Below are positions 6,531-14,576 of a DNA stretch of 14,612 nucleotides, one piece after another. The first letter of the stretch is position 1; each line of letters begins with the position of its first letter. The notes beneath the pieces are model-generated. The model was given only the letters and a program-made list of their open reading frames with translations. It did not search any database and was not told the origin of the DNA. Source of the stretch: an uncultured Bacilli bacterium. GTDB lineage: Bacteria > Bacillota_I > Bacilli_A > RF39 > UBA660. The position numbers were made by a program, and so were the translations under genes. The stretch covers positions 1 to 14,612 of the forward strand of contig CANQFI010000033.1 of assembly GCA_947598455.1 (NCBI GenBank). The letters run 5' to 3'.

Positions 6531-7694
6531 TTAATTATTCTCAAAATTTTTCATTTTCATTATACCAACTAAAAGAGCGAAAAAAACTATTTCAAAACCA
6601 ATAATAAGTAAACAATTAGCAAGAATAACTTTAGGCATGAATAAAACTGGATTAAGATCACCAAATGATACACTTCCCCATTTTATGACAGACATAATAC
6701 TAATTACAATACCGATTATTAAAAAGATTAAACCAGTAAATACAAAGCGATGGGTTTTAATATTGATTATTCTTTTAGTAAAACCATCTAATTCTAAGAT
6801 TAAATGGACATTATAAGAATACAATTTGGCAAGAATAAAGAATCCACATAGTAAGATACCGATTATAACAAAGCTACTACTATATAGCATTGTATGAATA
6901 CCAATACTATAGTTACTATTTAAATTTATTTGACCATTAATTAATAGTAATATACCGATTATACCAATAATCATTAGGAATATTCCAGGAACTAAAAATA
7001 ACCATTTAGGTGAATTAATTAGTAAAAATCTTAAATGGCGATAACCATCACGAAAGGTATTTAAATGAGGTTTACAATTACGACCATCTTTTTTTAACGT
7101 TGTAGGAACTTGTGCAATTTTTAATTTATGAATTTCAGCTTTAACAACCATCTCACTAGCAAATTCCATACCAGGACATTGTAAATTTAATTCAAGAATT
7201 TTTTCTTTATTAAATCCTCTTAAGCCACAATGAAAATCTTTTATCTTGCTATTATATAATAAACGGCCTAAAAAAGATAAGACTGGATTACCAATATATT
7301 TATGCAAAAAAGGCATTGCTCCCTTTTCGATACCACCTTCAAAACGATTACCCATTACAAGTTCATATCCTTCTTTTAATTTAGCAACAAAAGCATCAAG
7401 ATGAAGAAAATCATATGAATCATCACAATCACCCATTATTATGTATTTGCCATAAGATTCTTTAATTCCAGAAATTAAAGCACTACCATATCCTTTTATG
7501 GGAACATGAATAACACGAGCTTTATTTTTTTTAGCAATTTTAACTGAATTATCGGTACTGCCATTATCAGCAATTAACACTTCCCCTTTTATATTAGATT
7601 CTTTTAAATATCTTTGAGCTTTTTTGATACAGGTTTCAAGAGTTCTTTCTTCATTCAAGCAAGGCATTAAGATAGTTAATTCTACTTCTTTCAT
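6531..7694 (-). CDS. Family 2 glycosyltransferase, polyprenyl-phosphate-sugar synthase-like, with C-terminal membrane spans
   Basis: The enzyme probably transfers a sugar from a nucleotide donor to a polyprenyl phosphate on the cytoplasmic face. The N-terminal 230 residues form a GT-A domain: MPCLNEE (10-16), DNGSTD (43-48), the metal/nucleotide motif DCDDSYD (89-95), GNRF (115-118), DFHCGLRGF (153-161) and MEFASEMVVKA (176-186). This is the pattern of dolichol-phosphate mannose/glucose synthase relatives. Four hydrophobic segments follow (about 233-252, 268-290, 317-336, 353-376), as in the membrane-bound subgroup. The ATG shares its A with the TAA stop of the radical SAM gene (TAATG at 7692-7696), and the Shine-Dalgarno AAAAGGAG lies inside that gene, so the two are translationally coupled. 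Donor sugar and lipid acceptor cannot be read from sequence. The neighbouring GT-C-type protein is a natural user of the product. Confidence 0.85.
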   Translation of the reverse strand: MKEVELTILMPCLNEERTLETCIKKAQRYLKESNIKGEVLIADNGSTDNSVKIAKKNKARVIHVPIKGYGSALISGIKESYGKYIIMGDCDDSYDFLHLDAFVAKLKEGYELVMGNRFEGGIEKGAMPFLHKYIGNPVLSFLGRLLYNSKIKDFHCGLRGFNKEKILELNLQCPGMEFASEMVVKAEIHKLKIAQVPTTLKKDGRNCKPHLNTFRDGYRHLRFLLINSPKWLFLVPGIFLMIIGIIGILLLINGQINLNSNYSIGIHTMLYSSSFVIIGILLCGFFILAKLYSYNVHLILELDGFTKRIINIKTHRFVFTGLIFLIIGIVISIMSVIKWGSVSFGDLNPVLFMPKVILANCLLIIGFEIVFFALLVGIMKMKNFENN

Positions 7695-8626
7695 TACTTT
7701 TCTCCTTTTAATTTATCAATAATTAATTTTTTTCTTGTACCAATGTCATTAAAATCGCAACTTTGACAAAAACTATTATTATTGCGACCTTCTAACATAT
7801 TACGGCGTACTTCAAGATATTTTTTATTATTAAATAAGGAGATAAGGTCATCTTGCATGACATTGCCTAAATTAGTTTTTTCTAAAGCATCACAACAACA
7901 TATTAAAAGATTACCATCAGGATTTATATTAATATCACTAAAAGGTAAAACACAATAATCTTTAATAATTTTAGTACTCTTTTTATTAGGAGCTGAATTA
8001 GCACGATTACTTAATACTTCATCTGCATAACGCATATTAATTGTTACTTTAATATCAATTTTTTGTTTTTTGTATTCGTCATATATCTTTTTTATTGGAG
8101 GATTTAGCTTTAATGATTTACTATAGTTATTAATAATCATTTCGTCAACTAATTTATTATCAATAATATCTTTAAAAATTTTAGAAGTTAAAAGTTTACC
8201 ATTCGTAAACATTTTCATATGACATAATGGAAGCTTTTCTCGAGCATATTGTAAACGACTAAAAATTTTTTTATCTAAAAGAATTTCATTATTAGCTAAT
8301 AGCATAAGAGTCTTATCATAGTTTATCTTAACTAAATCATTGATTATCTTTTTGAATACTTTATCACTCATTTCTTTATATGGTCTTTTTTCGTCATGAA
8401 TATTACAAGGACAAAAAGGACAAGTTCCATTACAACGATTGATTGTTTCAATGCTAATAAATAATGGTTCAAATTCATTTAAGTTTCTAGAATGAATATA
8501 TTTTTTAATCATTTTATTAGAAGACTTTCTTTGAAATGTAAGATATAAGTTACTTGTAAATGTAGGAAATAGTTTACGAAGATAAAACCCAATCGCCCCA
8601 CAAAAACTATATTTTTTTATTTTCAT
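7694..8626 (-). CDS. Radical SAM protein with SPASM-type C-terminal cysteines
   Basis: The 310-residue enzyme should bind a [4Fe-4S] cluster through C65-x3-C69-x2-C72 (CNGTCPFC) and cleave S-adenosylmethionine to start radical chemistry. The C-terminal third carries further cysteines (C225, C243-C245, C287, C290) around INPDGNLLICC and FCQSC, matching a SPASM domain that holds auxiliary cluster(s). SPASM proteins modify peptides or proteins, or act on small substrates in surface-polysaccharide and cofactor loci. No precursor peptide is evident nearby, so the substrate is unknown. Coupling to a GT2 gene by a TAATG overlap points to envelope sugar or lipid chemistry. The ATG at 8626 has the Shine-Dalgarno AGGTGG (8633-8638) and a near-consensus promoter. 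The cluster implies a need for low-oxygen conditions. Confidence 0.85.
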   Translation of the reverse strand: MKIKKYSFCGAIGFYLRKLFPTFTSNLYLTFQRKSSNKMIKKYIHSRNLNEFEPLFISIETINRCNGTCPFCPCNIHDEKRPYKEMSDKVFKKIINDLVKINYDKTLMLLANNEILLDKKIFSRLQYAREKLPLCHMKMFTNGKLLTSKIFKDIIDNKLVDEMIINNYSKSLKLNPPIKKIYDEYKKQKIDIKVTINMRYADEVLSNRANSAPNKKSTKIIKDYCVLPFSDININPDGNLLICCCDALEKTNLGNVMQDDLISLFNNKKYLEVRRNMLEGRNNNSFCQSCDFNDIGTRKKLIIDKLKGEK

Positions 8627-8650
8627 ATAAAACCACCTACTTATATAGAA

Positions 8651-8679
8651 ATTATAACATTTATCATTTTAGCTAACAA
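8651..8679 (-). promoter_or_regulatory. Strong promoter of the radical SAM-GT2 operon
   Basis: On the minus strand TTGTTA (8674-8679) and a perfect TATAAT (8651-8656) are 17 bases apart, and a TG one base upstream of the -10 makes it an extended -10. Transcription would start near 8644, giving a leader of about 18 bases with the AGGTGG Shine-Dalgarno. Confidence 0.8.
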
Positions 8680-8704
8680 TGTTTATTTTTGGAGTTTTTT
8701 TTAG

Positions 8705-8710
8705 TATACT
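8705..8710 (+). promoter_or_regulatory. Candidate -10 box for the GT-C-type gene
   Basis: TATACT lies 17 bases before the ATG at 8728. The region 17 bases upstream (TTTATT, 8682-8687) is a poor -35 box. If used, the leader would be only about 11 bases and the Shine-Dalgarno AGGTGG (8717-8722) would sit at its very 5' end. The divergent radical SAM promoter lies in the same intergenic stretch. Confidence 0.35.
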
Positions 8711-8727
8711 TTTTTTAGGTGGTTAAT

Positions 8728-10116
8728 ATGAGTAGGAAACAAAAAATATTTTATTTAATTATTTTATTATTATTTATTGGAAGTGCTTTATATGTTGGAT
8801 ATCATCATGAGCCATGGGCAGATGAGGCACATGCCTGGTTAATAGCTAGAGATACAAGTCTTTATACTCTCTTTTTCAAATACTTACATACAGATGGTCA
8901 TCCTGCTTTATGGCATTTAGTATTAAAAGTATTTATGGCATTTGGCGGGAGTTATAAATATTTTTTTGTGATACCTGTTATTTTTTCAAGTATTGGTGTA
9001 ACAATTTTTCTTTTTAAATCAAATTTTCCATGGTATATAAAAATTCTATTTCCATTTAGTTATTTTGTCTTTTATCAATATACAATAGTAGCTAGAGGAT
9101 ATTGCTTATTGCTACCAATAATGGCGGCTATTGCGGCAATTTGGGATAAAAGACATGAAAAATGTTTTCTTTTTACTTTTTTATTAATACTTTTAACTAA
9201 TACTGAAGCTTATACATATATATTAGCAGGATTCATATATGTAGCATATTTTTATGAATTTTTTACTAATAAAAAAATAGAAAAACGTAAAGAACATATA
9301 ATATCTTTAATTATATTAACTATTTCTTTTATAGTAACATTTTTATATGTAGTACCGATTCCATCTAATACTTTTAAACCTATTGGATCTACTTATTATA
9401 TTTCAGATTCTTTGATAACAAATTACCGAACACCATTCTATATTTCAACTATTTTAAGTTTTATAATAGTATTTTATTTATATTATTGCTATAAAAAAAG
9501 TGATAATTATAAGAATATTTATCAATTTATATTTTTTGTGTTACCTGTAATATTGTTTTATTCACTTAAATATTTAAATTTATGGCATTTAGGAATTATG
9601 ACTTTAATATTAATGTTTTGCTTTTGGATTCATAAGATGGCAAGAAATAAATATGTATTATTTTTATTAGTATTTTCTTTTAGTGTTCAAACATATTATA
9701 CTATTTCATCATCTATTTATGATATTAATAATGTTTTTTCTCCTGCTAAAGAAGCAGCAGATTTTTTAAGAAAATATCAAGATAATAAAATATATGGTTT
9801 AACTTTTAATGATGGAGCAATTAATCCATATTTTGATAAAAATATTTATCTTAATTGGGATAATGATATTAGTTTCTTCTATTGGAATACAAAAAATAAG
9901 TTTTATGATAATTTTATTACAGAGGAAAAAATGCTAGATAATAATATGGAAGTAGTTGTTAATTCAATTTTCTCACGAAGATTAGATGATGATTTATTAA
10001 AAGATAAATATAATATTTATGAATTTAAAGGTTATACTTATTTTCAAAATCATACGTTTGAAAATCAAACAATTAAAATATATGTTTTAAAAGAAATAGA
10101 TAAAGATGTGAAATAA
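8728..10116 (+). CDS. Multi-span membrane glycosyltransferase-like protein (GT-C fold)
   Basis: The start is the ATG at 8728 (462 residues); the in-frame GTG at 8719 is part of the Shine-Dalgarno AGGTGG. The first span (about 2-24) is followed by an outward loop with EPWADEAHAWLIARD (28-42). Its Asp-Glu pair (D32, E33) sits where ArnT- and PMT-type GT-C enzymes keep the catalytic acid, and DGHPALWH (56-63) follows. About eight to ten further hydrophobic segments extend to roughly residue 327, and the last 130 residues are a soluble domain probably outside the membrane. Such enzymes take a sugar from a polyprenyl phosphate and transfer it to a glycan, lipid or protein on the outer face. The divergent GT2 gene looks like the matching donor synthase. 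Sugar and acceptor are unknown. It is a single-gene transcription unit with its own terminator. Confidence 0.75.
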   Translation: MSRKQKIFYLIILLLFIGSALYVGYHHEPWADEAHAWLIARDTSLYTLFFKYLHTDGHPALWHLVLKVFMAFGGSYKYFFVIPVIFSSIGVTIFLFKSNFPWYIKILFPFSYFVFYQYTIVARGYCLLLPIMAAIAAIWDKRHEKCFLFTFLLILLTNTEAYTYILAGFIYVAYFYEFFTNKKIEKRKEHIISLIILTISFIVTFLYVVPIPSNTFKPIGSTYYISDSLITNYRTPFYISTILSFIIVFYLYYCYKKSDNYKNIYQFIFFVLPVILFYSLKYLNLWHLGIMTLILMFCFWIHKMARNKYVLFLLVFSFSVQTYYTISSSIYDINNVFSPAKEAADFLRKYQDNKIYGLTFNDGAINPYFDKNIYLNWDNDISFFYWNTKNKFYDNFITEEKMLDNNMEVVVNSIFSRRLDDDLLKDKYNIYEFKGYTYFQNHTFENQTIKIYVLKEIDKDVK

Positions 10117-10133
10117 TTATTACATCTTTTTTT
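10102..10133 (+). terminator. Terminator of the GT-C-type gene, overlapping its last codons
   Basis: AAAGATGT (10102-10109) and ACATCTTT (10122-10129) form an 8-bp stem and the T-run reaches 10133. The stem begins inside the coding sequence and the TAA stop (10114-10116) lies in the loop. Confidence 0.8.
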
Positions 10134-10138
10134 AGTAA

Positions 10139-10163
10139 CAAAAAAAGAGCTAATTTAAGCTCT
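10139..10163 (-). terminator. Terminator of the rpmG-efp unit, enclosing the efp stop codon
   Basis: On the minus strand AGAGCT (10158-10163) pairs with AGCTCT (10146-10151) around a 6-base loop that starts with the efp TAA. Seven T follow. The stem is short but the U-run is good. It faces the GT-C terminator, so the convergent genes are separated by two independent terminators. Confidence 0.7.
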
Positions 10164-10721
10164 ACTTGAATACTTACCATCAAGGGTAGATACGATAATT
10201 TTTTCTCCTTCAGTAATAAATAATGGAACTTTAACAACGTAACCATTTTCTAAAACTGCGTCTTTTTGAGCATTATTAGTAGTATTACCTTTAACAGCTT
10301 CTGTTGTTTCGGCAACAATATATTCAACTTTTTCAGGTAAAGTTACACCGATAATTTCACCTTGATAAAAATCAATTTGAACTTCCATATTTTCTTTTAA
10401 GAATTTCTTTTCTTCAACTAATTTATCTTCAGTGATTTCAATTTGTTCATATGTTTCATTATCCATGAAAACATAACCTGTACCACTATTATATAAATAA
10501 GACATTTTCTTCTTATCAACGTGAGCTTTTTCAACTTTAACACTACTATTAATAGTTTCTTCAATAATAGTACCTGTTCTTAAGTTACGCATTTTAACTT
10601 TCATGAAAGCAGCACCTTTACCAGGTTTAACATGTTGAAAACTTTGTACTAAATATAGTTTACCATCATAAATGATAGTCATTCCATTTTTAATATCATT
10701 AATATTAATTAAGCCGTTCAT
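10155..10721 (-). CDS. efp: Elongation factor P
   Basis: EF-P binds the ribosome between the P and E sites and relieves stalling at consecutive prolines. The 188 residues have the normal length and three beta-barrel domains. Domain I (1-65) carries the tip loop KPGKGAAF with the modifiable lysine at K35, equivalent to K34 of E. coli and K32 of B. subtilis EF-P. VTLPEKVEY (about 126-134) opens domain III, and the C terminus DGKYSSRA matches the family ending. Retention of lysine at the tip fits the Firmicutes type. The modifying enzyme is not in this window. The ATG at 10721 follows the Shine-Dalgarno AGGGTGA and lies 16 bases past the rpmG stop, so the two are probably co-transcribed. Confidence 0.97.
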   Translation of the reverse strand: MNGLININDIKNGMTIIYDGKLYLVQSFQHVKPGKGAAFMKVKMRNLRTGTIIEETINSSVKVEKAHVDKKKMSYLYNSGTGYVFMDNETYEQIEITEDKLVEEKKFLKENMEVQIDFYQGEIIGVTLPEKVEYIVAETTEAVKGNTTNNAQKDAVLENGYVVKVPLFITEGEKIIVSTLDGKYSSRA

Positions 10722-10737
10722 TTTTTCACCCTCTTAA

Positions 10738-10902
10738 CTATTTCTTTTCTTTATGAACAGTTGATTTATTACACCACTTACAAAATTTTTTGATTTCTAA
10801 TTTATCTGTTGTATTCTTTTTGTTTTTTTGTGTAACATAGTTTTCATGTTTACATTCAGTACAAACTAGAGTAATATTAGGTCTATTTTCATTTTTTGCC
10901 AT
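10738..10902 (-). CDS. rpmG: 50S ribosomal protein L33 (zinc-binding form)
   Basis: A 54-residue gene starts at the ATG at 10902. The protein opens [17 protein letters not shown], followed by [10 protein letters not shown] and [12 protein letters not shown], an unmistakable L33. Two CxxC pairs (C14/C17 and C41/C44) mark the zinc-binding version. This contrasts with cysteine-free paralogues that many Firmicutes switch to under zinc limitation, although no Zur-like operator is seen here. A strong Shine-Dalgarno AAGGAGGG lies at 10909-10916. It is followed by efp 16 bases downstream. Confidence 0.97.
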   Translation of the reverse strand: MAKNENRPNITLVCTECKHENYVTQKNKKNTTDKLEIKKFCKWCNKSTVHKEKK

Positions 10903-10932
10903 AGTACTGCCCTCCTTTTTTAATCCGTTCCT

Positions 10933-10960
10933 ATTGTATCATATATTTTTTATTTTTCAA
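10933..10960 (-). promoter_or_regulatory. Promoter of rpmG-efp inside the 3' end of the PBP gene
   Basis: On the minus strand TTGAAA (10955-10960) and TACAAT (10933-10938) are 16 bases apart, and a TG one base upstream of the -10 gives an extended -10. The -35 box lies within the last codons of the PBP gene. No terminator is visible between the PBP gene and rpmG, so the promoter would add to read-through. Confidence 0.6.
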
Positions 10961-12839
10961 ATACTAATTTACTTACTTCTTGAGAAATATAGCGATTTAT
11001 TGGTGCAATATAACGTTCTTTATCATTATTATAGGAGATATTTGGACTCATTACGACAATTGTATACTTAGGATTGTCATAAGGAGCAAACATAGCATAA
11101 GTTTGATTAATAGTTGTCGTATCTTTGTTATAGACAACTTCAGCCGTACCAGTTTTACCAGCGGGTTTATAAGCTAAATTGGTATAACCTCTTCCTGTTC
11201 CTAAATATGTAACTTGGCGAAATCCTTCTTTAATACGAGGAAAATTAGAAGATACTTCATTTAATAATTTAGGTTCATAAGTATAAATTACTTTATCTTT
11301 ATTTTTAACTTCTTTTAAATAGTGTAAGGCATAACGCTTACCATCGGTGGCAATAGTATTAATATAATTAGATAATTCTAGTGGTGTATAGGTATCATAC
11401 TGACCAATACTTAAATTAAGTAACAAGTCGGGAGCAATGGTTTGACCTTTAATACCAGTTGATTCATTTTCTAAGTCGATACCTGTACTAGAACCTAAAC
11501 CAAAGGAAGCAAAAACATTACGATAAGTATTAAAGTGTTCTTCAGTTACATTAAGTTTCATATTATATTTATAAGTGTTACCGGTTAATTTAATAGCTGT
11601 CATAAACTGATAATAATTGCTTGAAGTTTTTAAAGCAGTTATATCATCAATACGTCCTAATCTATTATATGAACATTTAAGAGGAACTTGATATAATTTA
11701 ACACAGGAATCAGTAATCGTTTTACCAATATCAATTAAGTTATTTTGATAACCAACAGTATGGGAAGCACCCTTTACTACTGAGCCGACGGCAAAAGAAG
11801 AAGTTAAGATATTAGTAGTTACATCGTAATAATCATCTTTTATTTTATTAAGACCAGTACTAGCAATTATTTCACCAGTATGAGGATCACTTACAATAAC
11901 ATAAGAAGTATTAAAATACTTAGTATATTTATAGTTAGATGATTTAGCTAAATAGTTTTTAATTATTTCATTTATTTTAAGTTGTAAATCAATATCTATA
12001 CTTAGAACAAGATCATTACCTTGTTTCGATGAACTAATTAAAGTTAAAGTATTATCATCATTTACTAAGTATTTAGCTTTTTCACCTTTTAAATATTCAT
12101 CATATTCTTTTTCTAAGTAACTTAAACCAACGGTATCATTTAAAGAATAACCCAATTTTAAATAGTAATCTTTATTTTCTTTAGTAATATTCCCTACTTT
12201 GCCATATATATCATTTAATGTATCGTAAAGATAAATGCGTTCAGTTGTATATTCACAAGTAAGACCATTAATATTTTTTTCATTAACTATAGCACAGACT
12301 TGGTCAGAAACATTACTAGCAATAATCTTACTATCATAGTAATAACCATTATTGAGTAAGTAATACAAGTAAATTAATTGTTTTTCTTCTTTAGTATAGT
12401 TTAAATATTCATCTAAACGACTAAGTTTTAAGTTTTCTACTTCTTTGGTAGTTATTTTTCGTCTTTTAAATAAATCTTGTTCTTCGGGAGTTAACAAATC
12501 ATCAGTATCATTATATTTTAAATAATAATTTTTTTGTTCTTCTAGAGAAGCTTCTTTAACGTCTTCTAAAATAGTTAAAAGAATTTCAGCAACATTTAAA
12601 GTATCTATATTATCTAAGTTATGATAAACAATGGTATTAATACCTTTATTATCGACTAAGACTTTACCATTACGATCAAGAATTCTTCCTCTTGGGGCGT
12701 TAAGACCATAGACAATTTTATTAGTAGCATTTAAATATTTTTCGTAATAGTAATCATGTTTGTAAAAATACAAATAGGAATAGCGAGATATGATAATCGC
12801 AGTTAAAAGAAAAATAATAACAAGATATATTTTTTTCAT
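10950..12839 (-). CDS. Class B penicillin-binding protein (PBP2-type transpeptidase)
   Basis: This membrane-anchored enzyme cross-links peptidoglycan strands outside the cell. The start is the ATG at 12839 (629 residues); the in-frame ATG at 12851 overlaps the Shine-Dalgarno GGGTGAG. A single N-terminal span (about 4-20) is followed by the dimerisation motif PRGRILDRNG (49-58) typical of class B PBPs. A linker/pedestal domain extends to about 275, then the transpeptidase domain. The catalytic triad motifs are SVVK (S353 to K356), SSN (406-408) and KTGTAE (562-567). The serine motif has Val-Val where many PBPs have Thr-Phe. No PASTA repeats and no transglycosylase domain are present, so it needs a SEDS partner (RodA or FtsW), absent here. 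Elongation (MrdA/PbpA-like) or division (FtsI-like) roles cannot be separated by reading, so no symbol is given. Confidence 0.92.
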   Translation of the reverse strand: MKKIYLVIIFLLTAIIISRYSYLYFYKHDYYYEKYLNATNKIVYGLNAPRGRILDRNGKVLVDNKGINTIVYHNLDNIDTLNVAEILLTILEDVKEASLEEQKNYYLKYNDTDDLLTPEEQDLFKRRKITTKEVENLKLSRLDEYLNYTKEEKQLIYLYYLLNNGYYYDSKIIASNVSDQVCAIVNEKNINGLTCEYTTERIYLYDTLNDIYGKVGNITKENKDYYLKLGYSLNDTVGLSYLEKEYDEYLKGEKAKYLVNDDNTLTLISSSKQGNDLVLSIDIDLQLKINEIIKNYLAKSSNYKYTKYFNTSYVIVSDPHTGEIIASTGLNKIKDDYYDVTTNILTSSFAVGSVVKGASHTVGYQNNLIDIGKTITDSCVKLYQVPLKCSYNRLGRIDDITALKTSSNYYQFMTAIKLTGNTYKYNMKLNVTEEHFNTYRNVFASFGLGSSTGIDLENESTGIKGQTIAPDLLLNLSIGQYDTYTPLELSNYINTIATDGKRYALHYLKEVKNKDKVIYTYEPKLLNEVSSNFPRIKEGFRQVTYLGTGRGYTNLAYKPAGKTGTAEVVYNKDTTTINQTYAMFAPYDNPKYTIVVMSPNISYNNDKERYIAPINRYISQEVSKLVFEK

Positions 12840-12902
12840 AAACTCACCCATTATTAGTATTAAAAAATATTAATTTATCATACAATATTTATAGGTGATT
12901 AG
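12840..12902. promoter_or_regulatory. Divergent promoter region, boxes weak
   Basis: Only 63 bases separate the PBP and small-protein start codons, so both promoters must lie here or overlap. On the plus strand a TACAAT (12881-12886) could be a -10 box without a clear -35. On the minus strand TTGTAT (12880-12885) could be a -35, with TAATAC 17 bases on as a poor -10. These overlap, so shared control is possible. Both Shine-Dalgarno sites (AGGTGAT and GGGTGAG) are clear. Confidence 0.35.
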
Positions 12903-13163
12903 ATGTTTGTTTTAATTGAAAGATATATAAATAATTTAACTATAAATGATTTAAATAACTTAGCAATTACAAAAGGTATTAATTTAAGTCCGGAAGAATT
13001 AGAATTTTCTTATGAATTTATTAAGAAGAATTGGCAAAGTGTTTTATCTAATCATGGGATTTTTGATGTAGATAAATATAAAGAACATTATAGTGAAGAA
13101 AATTTTATAAAAATTAAGAAATTAATTAAAGAATATTCTATTAAGTATAGTAATTATTTATAA
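12903..13163 (+). CDS. Small conserved-looking protein, resembles DUF2624 (YqfT-like)
   Basis: An 86-residue soluble, mostly helical, Lys/Glu/Asn-rich protein without signal peptide, membrane span or cysteine. The order of elements recalls the DUF2624 family of Bacilli (B. subtilis YqfT), whose function is unknown: INNLTINDLNNLA, then a hydrophobic/acidic helix (LSPEELEFSYEFIKK), then a terminal helix after YSEENFIKIKKL. The resemblance is from memory, not a search. It is clearly a real gene: the Shine-Dalgarno AGGTGAT is correctly spaced, codon use matches the neighbours, and a terminator begins one base after its stop. It is transcribed divergently from the PBP and convergently with rarA. 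Confidence 0.75.
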   Translation: MFVLIERYINNLTINDLNNLAITKGINLSPEELEFSYEFIKKNWQSVLSNHGIFDVDKYKEHYSEENFIKIKKLIKEYSIKYSNYL

Positions 13164-13197
13164 AAAAATTAGAGCTTTTATATCGGCTCTAATTTTT
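13164..13197. terminator. Bidirectional terminator between the small gene and rarA
   Basis: A perfect 12-bp inverted repeat (AAAAATTAGAGC at 13164-13175, GCTCTAATTTTT at 13186-13197) encloses a 10-base loop. The stem ends in five T on either strand, so it can stop both converging transcripts. The rarA TAG stop (13189-13191) is part of the stem. Confidence 0.85.
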
Positions 13198-14514
13198 ATT
13201 TAGATGATTTTTAATATTTTTAATACGTTCTAATTCTTCTTTAATACCTTTTTCTTTACCAATGTTAGATGGATGATAGTATTTTTTATCTTTTAATTCA
13301 TCAGGTAAACACTGCATATTTGTGATTTTGTTTTCAGTATTGTGCGCATACTGATAGTTAGCACCATAGCCTAGTTCGCTATCTAATTTAGTAACAGCAT
13401 TACGTAAATCAAGAGGTACTTTAACATCAGCGGTAGCAATGGCGTCTTTCTTAACTGTTTCGTAGGCGGTATATAATGAGTTTGATTTGGGTGAAACACT
13501 TAAGTAAACAACAGCTTGAGCTAGATTAACATTGCATTCAGGCATACCATTATAATGAGCAGCTTCGTAAGCAGTGGTGGCTTGGACTAAGGCACTAGGA
13601 TTAGCAAGACCAATATCTTCGGAAGCAAAACGAATTAGACGACGAGCAACATATAATGGGTCTTCACCTGCTTCTAACATACGAGCGAGATAATATAAGG
13701 CGGCATCAGGGTCACTATTACGCATTGATTTATGTAAGGCGGAAATTAAGTTATAGTGTTCTTCCCCTTTTTTATCATATAAGAAAGTTTTTTTATTAAC
13801 CATTTTAGAAATTAAAGATTTAGTTATTTCTTTTTTATTTGCTTTGGTTGGAGTAACATTTAAAATATTTTCTAAAGTATTTAAGGCATTTCTAGCATCA
13901 CCATTACTTAGAGTGGCAATAGCAGTTAGGGCATCATCTTTAATAGATATTTTTATTTTGGAATTTTCATTTTCTTTAGCAAGAGCATTAGTTATAACTT
14001 TTTTTATGTCTTCTTCGGATAAACTATTTAGAACGTAGACTTTAGTTCTGGAAAGTAAGGCACTATTAACTTCGAATGATGGGTTTTCAGTTGTTGCACC
14101 AATTAAGATGATATCACCATTTTCAACATATGGAAGGAAAGCATCTTGTTGAGCTTTATTGAAGCGATGAATTTCATCTACAAAGAGAATTGTTCTACGA
14201 CCACTGGCTTTATTAAATTCAGCTTCGGTAATGATTTCTTTGATATCTTTGACGCCAGCAGTAACGGCACTAAGTTGTTTAAAGACCGAATTAGTTTTAT
14301 TAGCAATTATTTTAGCTAAGGTAGTTTTACCAACACCAGGAGGACCCCAAAAAATCATTGAAGTAACTAAATCATTTTCAATCATTTCACGTAAGGGAGA
14401 GTTAGGTCCTACTACCTCTTCTTGACCAATAAAGTCATCTAAAGATTGAGGACGCATTTTCTCAGCTAAAGGTTTATATACATCATTTTCTAATTCACTA
14501 AATAAGTTTTCCAT
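13189..14514 (-). CDS. rarA: Replication-associated recombination protein A (RarA/MgsA), AAA+ ATPase
   Basis: RarA acts at stalled replication forks and gaps and is related to clamp-loader subunits and eukaryotic WRNIP1. The start is the ATG at 14514 (441 residues); the GTG at 14523 lies in the Shine-Dalgarno AAAGGTGAT. Motifs in order are [11 protein letters not shown] (22-32), Walker [10 protein letters not shown] (57-65), Walker [11 protein letters not shown] (109-118, with D113 and E114), sensor 1 GATTENPS (139-146) and the arginine finger in ALLSRT (R156). The C-terminal tetramerisation and clamp-loader-like region includes ALHKSMRGS-like [27 protein letters not shown] and [14 protein letters not shown]. 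All key residues are present. It has its own promoter and terminator. Confidence 0.96.
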   Translation of the reverse strand: MENLFSELENDVYKPLAEKMRPQSLDDFIGQEEVVGPNSPLREMIENDLVTSMIFWGPPGVGKTTLAKIIANKTNSVFKQLSAVTAGVKDIKEIITEAEFNKASGRRTILFVDEIHRFNKAQQDAFLPYVENGDIILIGATTENPSFEVNSALLSRTKVYVLNSLSEEDIKKVITNALAKENENSKIKISIKDDALTAIATLSNGDARNALNTLENILNVTPTKANKKEITKSLISKMVNKKTFLYDKKGEEHYNLISALHKSMRNSDPDAALYYLARMLEAGEDPLYVARRLIRFASEDIGLANPSALVQATTAYEAAHYNGMPECNVNLAQAVVYLSVSPKSNSLYTAYETVKKDAIATADVKVPLDLRNAVTKLDSELGYGANYQYAHNTENKITNMQCLPDELKDKKYYHPSNIGKEKGIKEELERIKNIKNHLNKN

Positions 14515-14537
14515 AAATATCACCTTTGATTAATGTT

Positions 14538-14567
14538 ATTATATCATAATACATTTGTTTGTGTACA
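14538..14567 (-). promoter_or_regulatory. Promoter of rarA
   Basis: On the minus strand a perfect TATAAT (14538-14543) is preceded by TGA, forming an extended -10. A weaker -35, TGTACA (14562-14567), lies 18 bases upstream. The leader is short and holds the AAAGGTGAT Shine-Dalgarno. Confidence 0.6.
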
Positions 14568-14576
14568 TAAATATGA

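Noticed and set aside
7694..8626. Peptide-modifying (RiPP) maturase with a nearby precursor
   Set aside because: I looked for a short Cys-, Gly- or Ser-rich gene with a ribosome site beside the radical SAM gene on both strands and found none; the genes overlap directly with glycosyltransferase DNA.
10980..11177. A plus-strand gene inside the PBP gene
   Set aside because: It overlaps the transpeptidase domain on the other strand; the protein shows no domain, and such antisense frames are common in A/T-rich genes.
13844..14425. Two plus-strand reading frames opposite rarA
   Set aside because: Both lie antisense to highly conserved AAA+ motifs, so their openness comes from the rarA codons.
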